Part shown: piece after piece, positions 6,863 through 13,685 of the stretch
Layout of the letters: the number at the start of each line of letters is the position of its first letter
Position numbering within the stretch: the stretch's first letter is position 1
Assembly: GCA_003537645.1 (NCBI GenBank)
Contig: DPRM01000089.1
Span: forward strand, 33,521 to 60,170
Direction of reading: 5' to 3'
DNA from: Prolixibacteraceae bacterium
GTDB lineage: Bacteria > Bacteroidota > Bacteroidia > Bacteroidales > Prolixibacteraceae
DNA length: 26,650 bases
Position numbers and translations under genes: made by a program
The notes under the pieces: model-generated
What the model saw: only the letters and a program-made list of their open reading frames with translations
What the model was told of the DNA's origin: nothing
The model's database searches: none

Positions 6863-7764
6863 TTATCAGCATTCAACATATCAGCAAATCTTACGGTGAT
6901 GTTCAGGCTATTAGCGACATTTCGCTGGAAGTGCAGAAAGGCGAACTGTTTGGTCTGATTGGCCCGGATGGAGCTGGCAAAACTACCCTGATGCGCATCC
7001 TCATGACTTTGCTCATTCAGGATAAAGGCTCGGCAACCATGAACGGTTTCGATGTCATCAAAGACTACAAGAAAATCAGGAACATGGTGGGGTACATGCC
7101 GGGGCGGTTTTCCTTGTACCAGGACTTGACCGTGGAAGAAAACCTGAACTTTTTTGCGACCGTCTTTAAAACCACTGTAGCCGAAAATTACGAGCTAATA
7201 CGGGATATTTACGTTCAGATTGAGCCTTTTAAAAACCGTTTGGCCGGAAAACTTTCAGGTGGGATGAAACAAAAACTGGCGTTATCGTGCGCCCTGATTC
7301 ACAAGCCAGAAATCCTGATTCTCGACGAACCAACCACAGGAGTTGACGCCGTCTCGCGCAAGGAATTCTGGGAAATGCTCAAAAATCTACAACAGAAGGG
7401 AATTACCATTCTGGTTTCGACGCCTTACATGGACGAAGCGACTCTTTGCAATCGGGTAGCGCTGATGCAAAAAGGGAAAGTGCTGGATATTGATACTCCT
7501 GCAAAACTGGTCGAAAATTACACGCGAAAACTATATGCGATCAGGTCGAACGACATGCACCGCCTTATTATGGATTTGCGCTTGTACGAAAAAACAGATT
7601 CGGCGTATGCTTTCGGTCAATATCTCCACGTAACCGGAAAAGACGACGAAGTAGAAGCCACCGAATTCGAAAACTTCCTGATGAAAAAAGATCATGAAAA
7701 CTTGGAGGTTTTCGACATTCAACCAACCATCGAGGATGTGTTTATGAATATGATGAACGAATGA
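6781..7764 (+). CDS. ABC transporter ATPase, equivalent to the N-terminal half of YbhF
   Basis: One of two ATP-binding subunits of the efflux pump, 327 residues. It has Walker A GPDGAGKTT (61-69), a consensus signature LSGGMKQK (158-165) and Walker B ILILDEP (178-184). The Q-loop glutamine is replaced by glycine in GYMPGRF (Gly108), and the switch histidine by proline in VSTPYMDEA (Pro215), so its own ATP site is probably poor in hydrolysis. GPDGAGKTTLMR and LSGGMKQKL closely match my memory of the N-terminal half of E. coli YbhF. A C-terminal extension of about 80 residues follows the ATPase core, as in the YbhF linker region. Residues 1-27 (including S-P-L-L-R-R-G-L-G-E-A) are encoded by a repeat element. 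Confidence 0.93.
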   Translation: MNTLKLINNPLQPGSESPLLRRGLGEAFISIQHISKSYGDVQAISDISLEVQKGELFGLIGPDGAGKTTLMRILMTLLIQDKGSATMNGFDVIKDYKKIRNMVGYMPGRFSLYQDLTVEENLNFFATVFKTTVAENYELIRDIYVQIEPFKNRLAGKLSGGMKQKLALSCALIHKPEILILDEPTTGVDAVSRKEFWEMLKNLQQKGITILVSTPYMDEATLCNRVALMQKGKVLDIDTPAKLVENYTRKLYAIRSNDMHRLIMDLRLYEKTDSAYAFGQYLHVTGKDDEVEATEFENFLMKKDHENLEVFDIQPTIEDVFMNMMNE

Positions 7765-7914
7765 AGCCTCTCTAAATCTCCCCGAAGGGGAGACTTTGGG
7801 GAATTGAAGATTCTGAACATTTTATCTATTTTAAACGCTTGTTCCAATGTCAAAAAATAAATCTCAAGATACCGGTTTTTTACCCCCTCTTTCGGAGGGG
7901 GCAGGGGGAGGCTT
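7764..7914. mobile_element. MITE-like palindromic element spanning the ATPase-1/ATPase-2 junction
   Basis: The element has matching ends AAGCCTC (7764-7770) and GAGGCTT (7908-7914). The left part holds the hairpin CTCCCC-GAA-GGGGAG (7779-7793) and the right part the hairpin CCCCCTC-TTTC-GGAGGGGG. It begins on the last base of the ATPase-1 stop codon and ends inside ATPase 2, and so carries the second ATPase's ATG and its first 22 codons. It is related to 6687-6862 in layout and termini. No protein is encoded by the element itself. Confidence 0.7.
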
Positions 7915-8638
7915 GAAAGTAATAGAAGTACACAATCTGGTCAAGAAATTCGGTTCGTTCGTAGCAAACGATCATCTGAATTTTGACGTGTATCAGGGCG
8001 AAATATTTGGATTTCTGGGAGCGAACGGCGCCGGAAAAACCACTGCCATGAAGATCTTGTGCGGGCTCTCCTCTCCTACTTCGGGCGAAGCAAAAGTGGC
8101 CGGATTCGACATTTACAAAGAGACCGAAAAAATAAAGCGAAACATTGGCTACATGAGCCAGAAATTTTCGCTGTACGAAGATTTGACTGTTGCCGAAAAT
8201 ATTCGCTTTTTCTCCGGAGTTTATGGAATCTCGCCAGCCGACCGAAAAGAGAAACAAGACAAATTACTGAAAGATTTGGGGCTTGAATCGGCAAAAGATT
8301 CGCTGATTGGTTCGCTGCCATTGGGTTGGAAACAGAAACTGGCCTTTTCGGTGGCTATTTTTCATGAACCAAAGATTGTATTTCTCGATGAACCAACCGG
8401 CGGTGTTGACCCGATTACCCGGCGCAAATTCTGGGACCTGATTTACGAAGCTGCCGACCGTGGAATCACCGTGTTTGTGACCACACATTACATGGACGAA
8501 GCCGAATATTGTAACCGCGTTTCGATTATGAATGCCGGACGCATTGAAGCGCTCGATACACCCAAAAACCTGAAGAAACAATATTCAGCAAAAAATATGG
8601 ACGAGGTTTTCCTCAAAATTGCAAGAAACACAGAATAA
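7847..8638 (+). CDS. ABC transporter ATPase, equivalent to the C-terminal half of YbhF
   Basis: Second ATP-binding subunit, 263 residues. Walker A is GANGAGKTT (58-66), the Q-loop is intact in GYMSQKF (Gln105), Walker B is IVFLDEP (177-183) and the switch histidine is present in VTTHYMDEAEYC (His214). The signature motif is degenerate: LPLGWKQK (157-164) in place of LSGGxxQ. The C-terminal half of E. coli YbhF has the same L-P-L-G variant, as I recall. With ATPase 1 it should form a heterodimer with one good and one poor ATP site. The domain proper starts at about residue 24 (K-V-I-E-V-H-N-L-V-K-K-F-G); the first 22 residues come from the repeat element. TTG at 7913 is an alternative start. 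Confidence 0.93.
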   Translation: MSKNKSQDTGFLPPLSEGAGGGLKVIEVHNLVKKFGSFVANDHLNFDVYQGEIFGFLGANGAGKTTAMKILCGLSSPTSGEAKVAGFDIYKETEKIKRNIGYMSQKFSLYEDLTVAENIRFFSGVYGISPADRKEKQDKLLKDLGLESAKDSLIGSLPLGWKQKLAFSVAIFHEPKIVFLDEPTGGVDPITRRKFWDLIYEAADRGITVFVTTHYMDEAEYCNRVSIMNAGRIEALDTPKNLKKQYSAKNMDEVFLKIARNTE

Positions 8639-8649
8639 ATCATTTGATA

Positions 8650-8677
8650 GTAGAGACGTAAAATTTTACGTCTCTAC
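8650..8677. repeat. Perfect 28-bp palindrome between ATPase 2 and permease 1
   Basis: GTAGAGACGTAAAA and its exact reverse complement meet with no loop bases. It occupies almost half of the 61-nt gap between the ATPase-2 stop and the permease ATG. GTAGAGACGTAAAATTTTACG-type palindromes are, as far as I recall, widespread intergenic repeats; it has no T-tract and is unlikely to be a strong terminator inside the operon. Confidence 0.75.
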
Positions 8678-8699
8678 ACAAAAATATTGAACACCATAT

Positions 8700-9809
8700 A
8701 TGAAACAATTTATAGGTTTTCTACGGAAAGAATTTTTACACATTTTTCGTGATCCGCGAACAATGATGATTATTTTTCTTTTACCCATTGTGCAGTTGCT
8801 GCTTTTCGGGAAAGTGATCAATACTGATATCCAGAATTCAAGAATCGCGATTCTCGATCAGTCGCACGATAACACAACCCGCGAAATAACTTCGAAATTG
8901 GTGTCGTCGGGCTATTTTGTGTTGGGCGAAGAACTGATGCCGGGCGACGATGTGGAAGATGTTTTCCGGAAAGGAAAGGTAAAAATGGTGGTCACCTTCG
9001 GGCCTGAATTTGAGAAAAGCCTGGAACGCGATGGCAAAGCCGAAGTGCAATTACTGGCCGACGCTTCCGACCCCAACACTGCCCGAATCCTGACCAACTA
9101 CGCTTCAGGAATTATAAACGACTACGTGAAAAAAGAAAAACTTCAGAATTTACAATTGCCCAACCAAATTAATACTGAAGTCAGGATGCTTTACAACGAA
9201 GGATTAAAAAGCGTTTATATGTTTGTACCCGGTCTTATGGCTATGATCCTGATGTTGATTTCGGCCATGATGACTTCCATTTCCATCAGTAAAGAAAAAG
9301 AACTGGGAACCATGGAAGTACTGCTGGCCTCGCCGTTGAAACCGATTCAGATTGTACTGGGAAAAGTAACCCCATATTTACTGCTATCGTTCATCAATGC
9401 GCTGACCATTATTCTGATTGGTGTTTTTTTATTTGGCGTTCCAATCAAAGGAAGTTTCGTTTTCCTGATGGCCGAAAGTTTCCTGTTTATTATGATGGCA
9501 TTGAGTTTGGGAATCCTGATTTCGACTATTGCACCAAACCAAATGGTCGCGATGTTTATCTCTCTGCTGGCGCTGATGCTACCCACTGTTTTGCTTTCAG
9601 GATTCATGTTTCCGATTGAAAACATGCCACTCCCGCTCCGGATTCTTAGCCATGCCATGCCGCCACGTTGGTTCATCGTCATTATTAAAAACATTATGCT
9701 GAAAGGAACCGGAATCCTTTTCGTATGGAAAGAAACCCTGATTTTGATGTTCATGACCTTTGTGTTTATCGCCTTGAGCATTAAGAATTTTAAGATACGG
9801 TTGGAATAA
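8700..9809 (+). CDS. ABC-2 type permease (YbhS/YbhR-like), first subunit
   Basis: Membrane subunit of the efflux pump, 369 residues. The layout is standard for ABC2_membrane_3 proteins. A short cytoplasmic N-terminus with F-L-R-K-E-F-L-H-I-F-R-D-P-R is followed by TM1 (about 21-38), then a periplasmic domain of about 130 residues (40-170). Five further membrane segments occupy about 173-368. KEKELGTMEVLLASPLKP (about 199-216) is the conserved cytoplasmic loop that couples to the ATPases. SGFMFPIENMP after TM5 is also typical of the family. It pairs with the second permease encoded after 311 nt of repeat-rich DNA. The substrate is unknown; YbhFSR homologues have been linked with drug and cation export. 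Confidence 0.93.
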   Translation: MKQFIGFLRKEFLHIFRDPRTMMIIFLLPIVQLLLFGKVINTDIQNSRIAILDQSHDNTTREITSKLVSSGYFVLGEELMPGDDVEDVFRKGKVKMVVTFGPEFEKSLERDGKAEVQLLADASDPNTARILTNYASGIINDYVKKEKLQNLQLPNQINTEVRMLYNEGLKSVYMFVPGLMAMILMLISAMMTSISISKEKELGTMEVLLASPLKPIQIVLGKVTPYLLLSFINALTIILIGVFLFGVPIKGSFVFLMAESFLFIMMALSLGILISTIAPNQMVAMFISLLALMLPTVLLSGFMFPIENMPLPLRILSHAMPPRWFIVIIKNIMLKGTGILFVWKETLILMFMTFVFIALSIKNFKIRLE

Positions 9810-9811
9810 GT

Positions 9812-9853
9812 TTCGGCTTCAGCACCAGCGGTGCGAAATATTGGTAGAAAAAA
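9812..9853. repeat. Intergenic repeat containing a CACC-AGC-GGTG hairpin
   Basis: A stretch beginning TTCGGCTTCAGCACCAGCGG and continuing TGCGAAATATTGGTAG lies directly after the first permease gene. I recall closely similar 'CACCAGCGGTGCGAAATAT' intergenic repeats in other Bacteroidota genomes. It is a separate family from the other repeats in this operon. The bases from about 9854 to 10020 show no gene. Confidence 0.5.
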
Positions 9854-10032
9854 GAAATGAATGAAAGAAAATCGTCCGCGGGATAATGCAAGCCAAAACA
9901 ATAAATTTCCTTCGGACGAAACAGAAATAACCTAGGATATTGTAAAAATGGAATTATTAAATGAAACATATCAATTGCGCCGAAAATACATTTAAGTTTC
10001 AATCAACAATATCTTATCGGCGCTTAAATATA

Positions 10033-10092
10033 TTGGAACATCTATCCCCGGCTTAAAAGCCGGGGATACAAATATTTCGTCCCGAATGGGAC
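10033..10092. repeat. Double-hairpin intergenic repeat before permease 2
   Basis: Arms TATCCCCGGCTT (10033-10044) and AAGCCGGGGATA (10047-10058) form a perfect 12-bp palindrome with only AA between. A smaller hairpin GTCCC-GAAT-GGGAC follows at 10079-10092. Together with 9812-9853 it fills the 311-nt gap between the two permease genes, in which I see no coding sequence. No T-tract follows, so it need not block transcription into permease 2, whose ATG is 28 nt further on. Confidence 0.7.
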
Positions 10093-10120
10093 TTAGGGAA
10101 TAACTTTAGGCACTTATTTT

Positions 10121-11239
10121 ATGAAAACAATATTTTACGTCATACAAAAAGAGTTTATTCAGGTAAAGCGCAACAAAGTTATGCTTCGGATGATCGTTAT
10201 GATTCCGCTACTGCAAATGCTGGTGCTGGTTTTCGCGGCCACTTACGATCTGAAAAACGTCGATATATTTTTGGTCGATAAAGATCTATCGTCCACCTCG
10301 CGCGAACTGGCCGGCAAACTGGAAGCTTCTCCATTCTTCACAATCAACAATACCTCGTTCGATCCTGAAGATGGAGAAAATGAACTTTTGCGCAATACCG
10401 ACGACATGGTTTTGGTTATTCCTCAAGGTTTCGAGCGCGACTTAATTCGCGACGACAAAGCCAGTTTGCAATTGCTGGTGAATGCCATCGACGGACAGGC
10501 AGCACAACTGGGTTATTCGTATGCCGCATCGGTTATCCGCGATTTCAATAAAAACATTATTGCCGAATGGAAGGGATTACCCGAATTCAACGCACCATTT
10601 CAGGTAAACACCATTTCACGATACTGGTACAACTCCGAACTCGAATACAAATGGTACATGGCTCCGGGAGTTTTGGCCATATTGGTTACGCTCATCGGGC
10701 TGTTTCTCTCCGGAATGAGTTTGGTAAAAGAAAAAGAACAGGGAACCATTGAACAATTAAATGTGACCCCGATCAAAAAAATCCAGTTTTTAACCGGGAA
10801 ACTGATCCCATTTGTGGTCATCGCATTGTTCGATTTATCGTTCGGATTACTGATTGCAAAAGTGGTTTTCAACCTGCCAATTGTTGGCAGCTTAGGTTTG
10901 GTTTTCGGATTTGGAATTTTGTATCTGCTTGGGATTCTAGGATTGGGCTTACTTATTTCAACCGTTGCCGACACCCAACAGCAGGTCATGTTTGTCACTT
11001 ACTTTTTTATGATGATCTTTATCCTGATGGGCGGTATTTTTACGCCGGTTGACAGTATGCCGCATTGGGCTCAACTGGTTAACGAGGCCAATCCGGTTTT
11101 CCACTTTATGAAAGTGATGCGAATGGTCGTACTCAAAGGATCAAACTTCGGCGATTTGATTCACGAATTCGTCGCGCTTTGCATTCTGGGATTTACCTTT
11201 TTGAGTTTGGCTGTATGGAGATATAGAAAAACGGCATAA
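10121..11239 (+). CDS. ABC-2 type permease (YbhR/YbhS-like), second subunit
   Basis: Second membrane subunit, 372 residues, same architecture as the first: I-Q-K-E-F-I-Q-V-K-R-N-K at 8-19, TM1 at about 22-40, a periplasmic domain at about 42-180, then five segments to the end. KEKEQGTIEQLNVTPIKKIQ (about 205-224) is the coupling loop, and GGIFTPVDSMPHWAQ (about 306-320) the conserved motif after TM5. The two permeases differ clearly in sequence, so the transporter is probably heteromeric in both membrane and ATPase parts. It is the last gene of the efflux locus; an inverted repeat pair follows, then a convergent gene. Confidence 0.93.
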   Translation: MKTIFYVIQKEFIQVKRNKVMLRMIVMIPLLQMLVLVFAATYDLKNVDIFLVDKDLSSTSRELAGKLEASPFFTINNTSFDPEDGENELLRNTDDMVLVIPQGFERDLIRDDKASLQLLVNAIDGQAAQLGYSYAASVIRDFNKNIIAEWKGLPEFNAPFQVNTISRYWYNSELEYKWYMAPGVLAILVTLIGLFLSGMSLVKEKEQGTIEQLNVTPIKKIQFLTGKLIPFVVIALFDLSFGLLIAKVVFNLPIVGSLGLVFGFGILYLLGILGLGLLISTVADTQQQVMFVTYFFMMIFILMGGIFTPVDSMPHWAQLVNEANPVFHFMKVMRMVVLKGSNFGDLIHEFVALCILGFTFLSLAVWRYRKTA

Positions 11240-11251
11240 AATGATCTTACA

Positions 11252-11341
11252 TGTCCGTCAGCTAAAGCAGACGGCAAAGGATACAATGCCTTGATTGGAA
11301 ACCTAGATTATTCTTTGCCGTTTCGCTTTAGCGAACGGACA
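11252..11341. repeat. Inverted pair of ~32-bp palindromic repeats (BIME-like), copy 2
   Basis: Units at 11252-11283 (TGTCCGTCAGCTAAAGCAG, then ACGGCAAAGGATA) and, inverted, at 11309-11341 match the pair at 5631-5737. Each unit contains perfect short arms such as CCGTCAGCT / AGCAGACGG. The pair starts 12 nt after the last permease stop and could fold into one long hairpin that ends the efflux transcript; a T-tract is lacking. Confidence 0.8.
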
Positions 11342-11398
11342 TTGAAAAAATATTAAGTTCGATATAAAATCGAAATTTCTTATGTCGAATTCAGGCTA

Positions 11399-11926
11399 TT
11401 ACAACTGCATAGAATTCAGCATCGCATATAAAATCGCCAATTTAAAGCGGTAGAGCGAATAACTGGCTCCGCTAACAGCATCAATTTCATTAAAGTTCTG
11501 CTTTTTCAGCATTCCTGATTCGTATTTCGGATAAGCAATGGCCGGGGTTGTTCCGCTCTGAAGCATGTTTTTACCATATTCTTCGTCGTGTTGTTTTGCA
11601 TGCCCATCGCGGTGAATTTCGTCATAGTCAATCGAAATCATCTTGCCGTTTTTTATTTCGAACACCACTTCGTGTTTATAATCAAAATCATCAAAAGGTG
11701 TTGCTCCCTTGTAAATCCCATCTTTCAGACCTAAAACCAGCGAAGAAAAATTGTTGTCGTTACAGATTTTCTGAAATTCCGACCTGACTTTATCCATGTC
11801 CGATCGTTCGATGATCCAATGTAACTTTTCAAGAATAGCCGACTTCTGTTTTTCAGGATTTTCAGGTTGGAATTTAGTTCCGAAGTTAAAACACAGCGAA
11901 AAAATCAGGATAAGATAAGTTTTCAT
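11399..11926 (-). CDS. Secreted FMN-binding domain protein with a flavinylation-type motif
   Basis: The 175-residue product has an N-terminal hydrophobic signal (MKTYLILIFSLCFNFG) and a periplasmic FMN-binding domain. The domain starts at DGIYKGATPFDD (69-80), continues with HEVVFEIKNGKMISIDYDE (85-103), and ends with DAVSGASYS (149-157). In this family ApbE attaches FMN through a phosphoester to the Ser/Thr of a D-x-x-S-G-A-[ST] motif, here probably Ser155. The arrangement matches small extracytoplasmic FMN-binding proteins that carry electrons across the envelope. The first ~60 residues are a helical extension of unknown role. No ApbE or partner reductase is visible nearby. It is divergent from the phosphatase-like gene and convergent with the efflux operon. 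Confidence 0.8.
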   Translation of the reverse strand: MKTYLILIFSLCFNFGTKFQPENPEKQKSAILEKLHWIIERSDMDKVRSEFQKICNDNNFSSLVLGLKDGIYKGATPFDDFDYKHEVVFEIKNGKMISIDYDEIHRDGHAKQHDEEYGKNMLQSGTTPAIAYPKYESGMLKKQNFNEIDAVSGASYSLYRFKLAILYAMLNSMQL

Positions 11927-11951
11927 TTCTGTTTTCGTTGTAGGTTAGTAA

Positions 11952-11983
11952 TTGGCAATTCTTTCTTTGTTTTTATACTTTTG
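11952..11983 (+). promoter_or_regulatory. Promoter of the PafA-like gene (TTG / TACTTTTG)
   Basis: TTG at 11952-11954 and TACTTTTG at 11976-11983 are separated by 21 nt. The -7 box is an exact TAnnTTTG match; the -33 box is the shorter TTG form. Transcription would start near 11990, 15 nt before the ATG at 12005. This leader is too short to contain the upstream in-frame start at 11867. A minus-strand TAAATTTG at 11996-11989 could serve the divergent gene. Confidence 0.6.
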
Positions 11984-12004
11984 CCACTCAAATTTAAGTC
12001 AGGC

Positions 12005-13648
12005 ATGATAAAATTAAATATTCTGGGTGCATTCGTTTTACTGACATTTTTGTCGGCAAACTCCCTTATTGCGCAAAGCATTAAAAATACCGAAAGCAAT
12101 GTTCCGAAGCTGGTAGTAGTAATTTCGGTCGATCAGATGCGCACCGATTACCTTTCGCGCTACTGGAATAAATTCCAGGCGGGAGGGTTTAAACGATTGG
12201 TGAACGAAGGTGCCGTTTGCAGCAATGCCCAGCTCGACTTGCATGTTCAGAAAATTTCGACCGGAACAGCCACCATGTTTACAGGCGTTTATCCGGCTGC
12301 CCACGGAATTGTGAACGACACCTGGTACGACCGCCTGAAAAAGAAAGAAATCAATTGCATTGCCGACGATTATTACATCACAGTTGGAAGCGACTCGAAA
12401 GAGGGTGAACGTTCGGCTGCGAAACTGCTTTCGCCAACCATCGGCGACCTCATCAAGATAAATACCCGCAACAAATCAAAAGTTTTCAGTGTGGCCATAA
12501 ACGATGTCAGCGCTGTTCTTTCGGCCGGACACGCGGCCAACGGAGCATATTGGTTCGACCCGCTGAACGGAAATATGATTTCAAGTTCGTATTATGTCGA
12601 TATTTTTCCTGAATGGGTGCGACAGTTCAACGAAAAGCAATTTGCAAAAACTTATACACAGCGCGACTGGTCAACTTTGCTGCCCGTAAAAAGTTACGAG
12701 GAAAGCATGGCCGACGATTATGTACTCGAAAAAGGCTTTTACGACAAATGGAACACGTTTCCTTACGATCTGAAAAAAATTAAAGACAGAGCCGGGAATT
12801 ATAAATTCCTGAAAACCACTCCGTACGGAAATACAATCGTGAAGGATTTCGCAGTCAATCTGATTCATGCTGAAAAACTCGGAACCGACAAATTCCCTGA
12901 CTTCCTGACGGTTACTTTTACTTCGATGGATTACGAAAACAATTCGTTTGGACCTGCTTCAATCGAAATGCAGGATACTTACCTGCGTCTGGATCAGGAA
13001 ATTGCTTTGATGATGGACTTTCTGGATAAATTACTTGGCAAGGGAAATTCGTTGGTTGTGCTCACTTCAACCTGTTCGTCAACCTATCCGTCTGATTATT
13101 TGAAAGAAGAATTTAATATGCCTATCGGAACTTTTTCGCCCGAGAGTGCAGTGGCTTTGCTAAAATCGTTCCTGAACATCACCTACGGACAAGGCGATTA
13201 TATTGAGGTGGTGGGCGATCAGCAAATATATTTTAACCGCGAGTTACTCGAAAAAAAGAACATTTCTCCGGAAGATATTCAGACCAAAACAGCCAACTTC
13301 ATCAACCAGTTTGAAGGTGTAAAAATCGCGTTGCCTTCAGCTTCGTTTTCGCAGGGCGATTATGCCAAAGGACAACTGGCTGTGATTGCCAATTCCTTCA
13401 ATTTCAAACGATCGGGCGATGTGCTTTACCAGCTCGAAGATGGCTGGCAACCGGTATATAAATACCAGCGCACCATATACAACGACAACACAAATATACC
13501 GTTCATTATGCATGGCAACGCAGTAAAACGAATGCAAGTGCGCCATAAAATAAAGGGCGAAGATATGGTTCCAACCATTCTCGAAATACTGAACATGCCC
13601 ATCCCGCATCATTGTGCAGGCAGTATTCTTGAGGAGGTTTTGTGGTAG
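12005..13648 (+). CDS. PafA-like alkaline phosphatase-family protein, apparently catalytically inactive
   Basis: A 547-residue protein with signal peptide (1-23, ending LIAQ). The overall match to PafA-type alkaline phosphatases is clear: LVVVISVDQMRTDYL (36-50), GGFKRLVNEGAVCSNAQ (60-76), MFTGVYPAAHGIV (91-103), WYDR, S-A-G-H-A-A-N-G-A-Y-W-F-D (173-185) and DTYLRLDQEI. Against PafA residues from memory, most of the active site is changed: nucleophile Thr79 aligns with Ile84, Lys162/Arg164 with Asn166/Val168, His309 with Asn313, Asp352-His353 with Thr356-Cys357, and His486 with Asn497. Asp38 and Asp305 equivalents (D43, D309) remain. The ATG at 12005 is preferred because it starts the signal peptide and sits behind a promoter. 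Confidence 0.85.
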   Translation: MIKLNILGAFVLLTFLSANSLIAQSIKNTESNVPKLVVVISVDQMRTDYLSRYWNKFQAGGFKRLVNEGAVCSNAQLDLHVQKISTGTATMFTGVYPAAHGIVNDTWYDRLKKKEINCIADDYYITVGSDSKEGERSAAKLLSPTIGDLIKINTRNKSKVFSVAINDVSAVLSAGHAANGAYWFDPLNGNMISSSYYVDIFPEWVRQFNEKQFAKTYTQRDWSTLLPVKSYEESMADDYVLEKGFYDKWNTFPYDLKKIKDRAGNYKFLKTTPYGNTIVKDFAVNLIHAEKLGTDKFPDFLTVTFTSMDYENNSFGPASIEMQDTYLRLDQEIALMMDFLDKLLGKGNSLVVLTSTCSSTYPSDYLKEEFNMPIGTFSPESAVALLKSFLNITYGQGDYIEVVGDQQIYFNRELLEKKNISPEDIQTKTANFINQFEGVKIALPSASFSQGDYAKGQLAVIANSFNFKRSGDVLYQLEDGWQPVYKYQRTIYNDNTNIPFIMHGNAVKRMQVRHKIKGEDMVPTILEILNMPIPHHCAGSILEEVLW

Positions 13649-13667
13649 TGATAAATTGTTATCTTTG
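13639..13667 (+). promoter_or_regulatory. Promoter of the SUI1/YciH gene (TTTG / TATCTTTG)
   Basis: TTTG at 13639-13642, within the last codons of the preceding gene, and TATCTTTG at 13660-13667 are 17 nt apart. The -7 box matches TAnnTTTG exactly; spacing is at the short end of the published range. Transcription would begin about 12 nt before the ATG at 13686. Confidence 0.55.
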
Positions 13668-13685
13668 AGCGCAAATTTCAGAAAA

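Noticed and set aside
8650..8677. 28-bp palindrome read as an intrinsic terminator inside the efflux operon
   Set aside because: No T-tract follows, and the permease that completes the transporter begins only 23 nt later, so termination here would be self-defeating.
9347..9901. 184-aa minus-strand frame opposite permease 1
   Set aside because: A shadow of the permease's coding bias; composition is rich in Ile, Arg and Asn with no domain, and it runs into a repeat.
9810..10120. A separate gene or promoter between the two permeases
   Set aside because: The 311 nt hold repeats and stop-rich frames, and no TAnnTTTG box with correct spacing was found.
11867..12004. 46-codon upstream extension of the PafA-like gene
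   Set aside because: It overlaps the divergent FMN-binding gene and the promoter at 11952-11983; the signal peptide starts at 12005.
13614..13685. 24-codon N-terminal extension of the SUI1 gene
   Set aside because: It lies upstream of the -7 box at 13660-13667 and within the preceding gene; the family starts at about the ATG at 13686.
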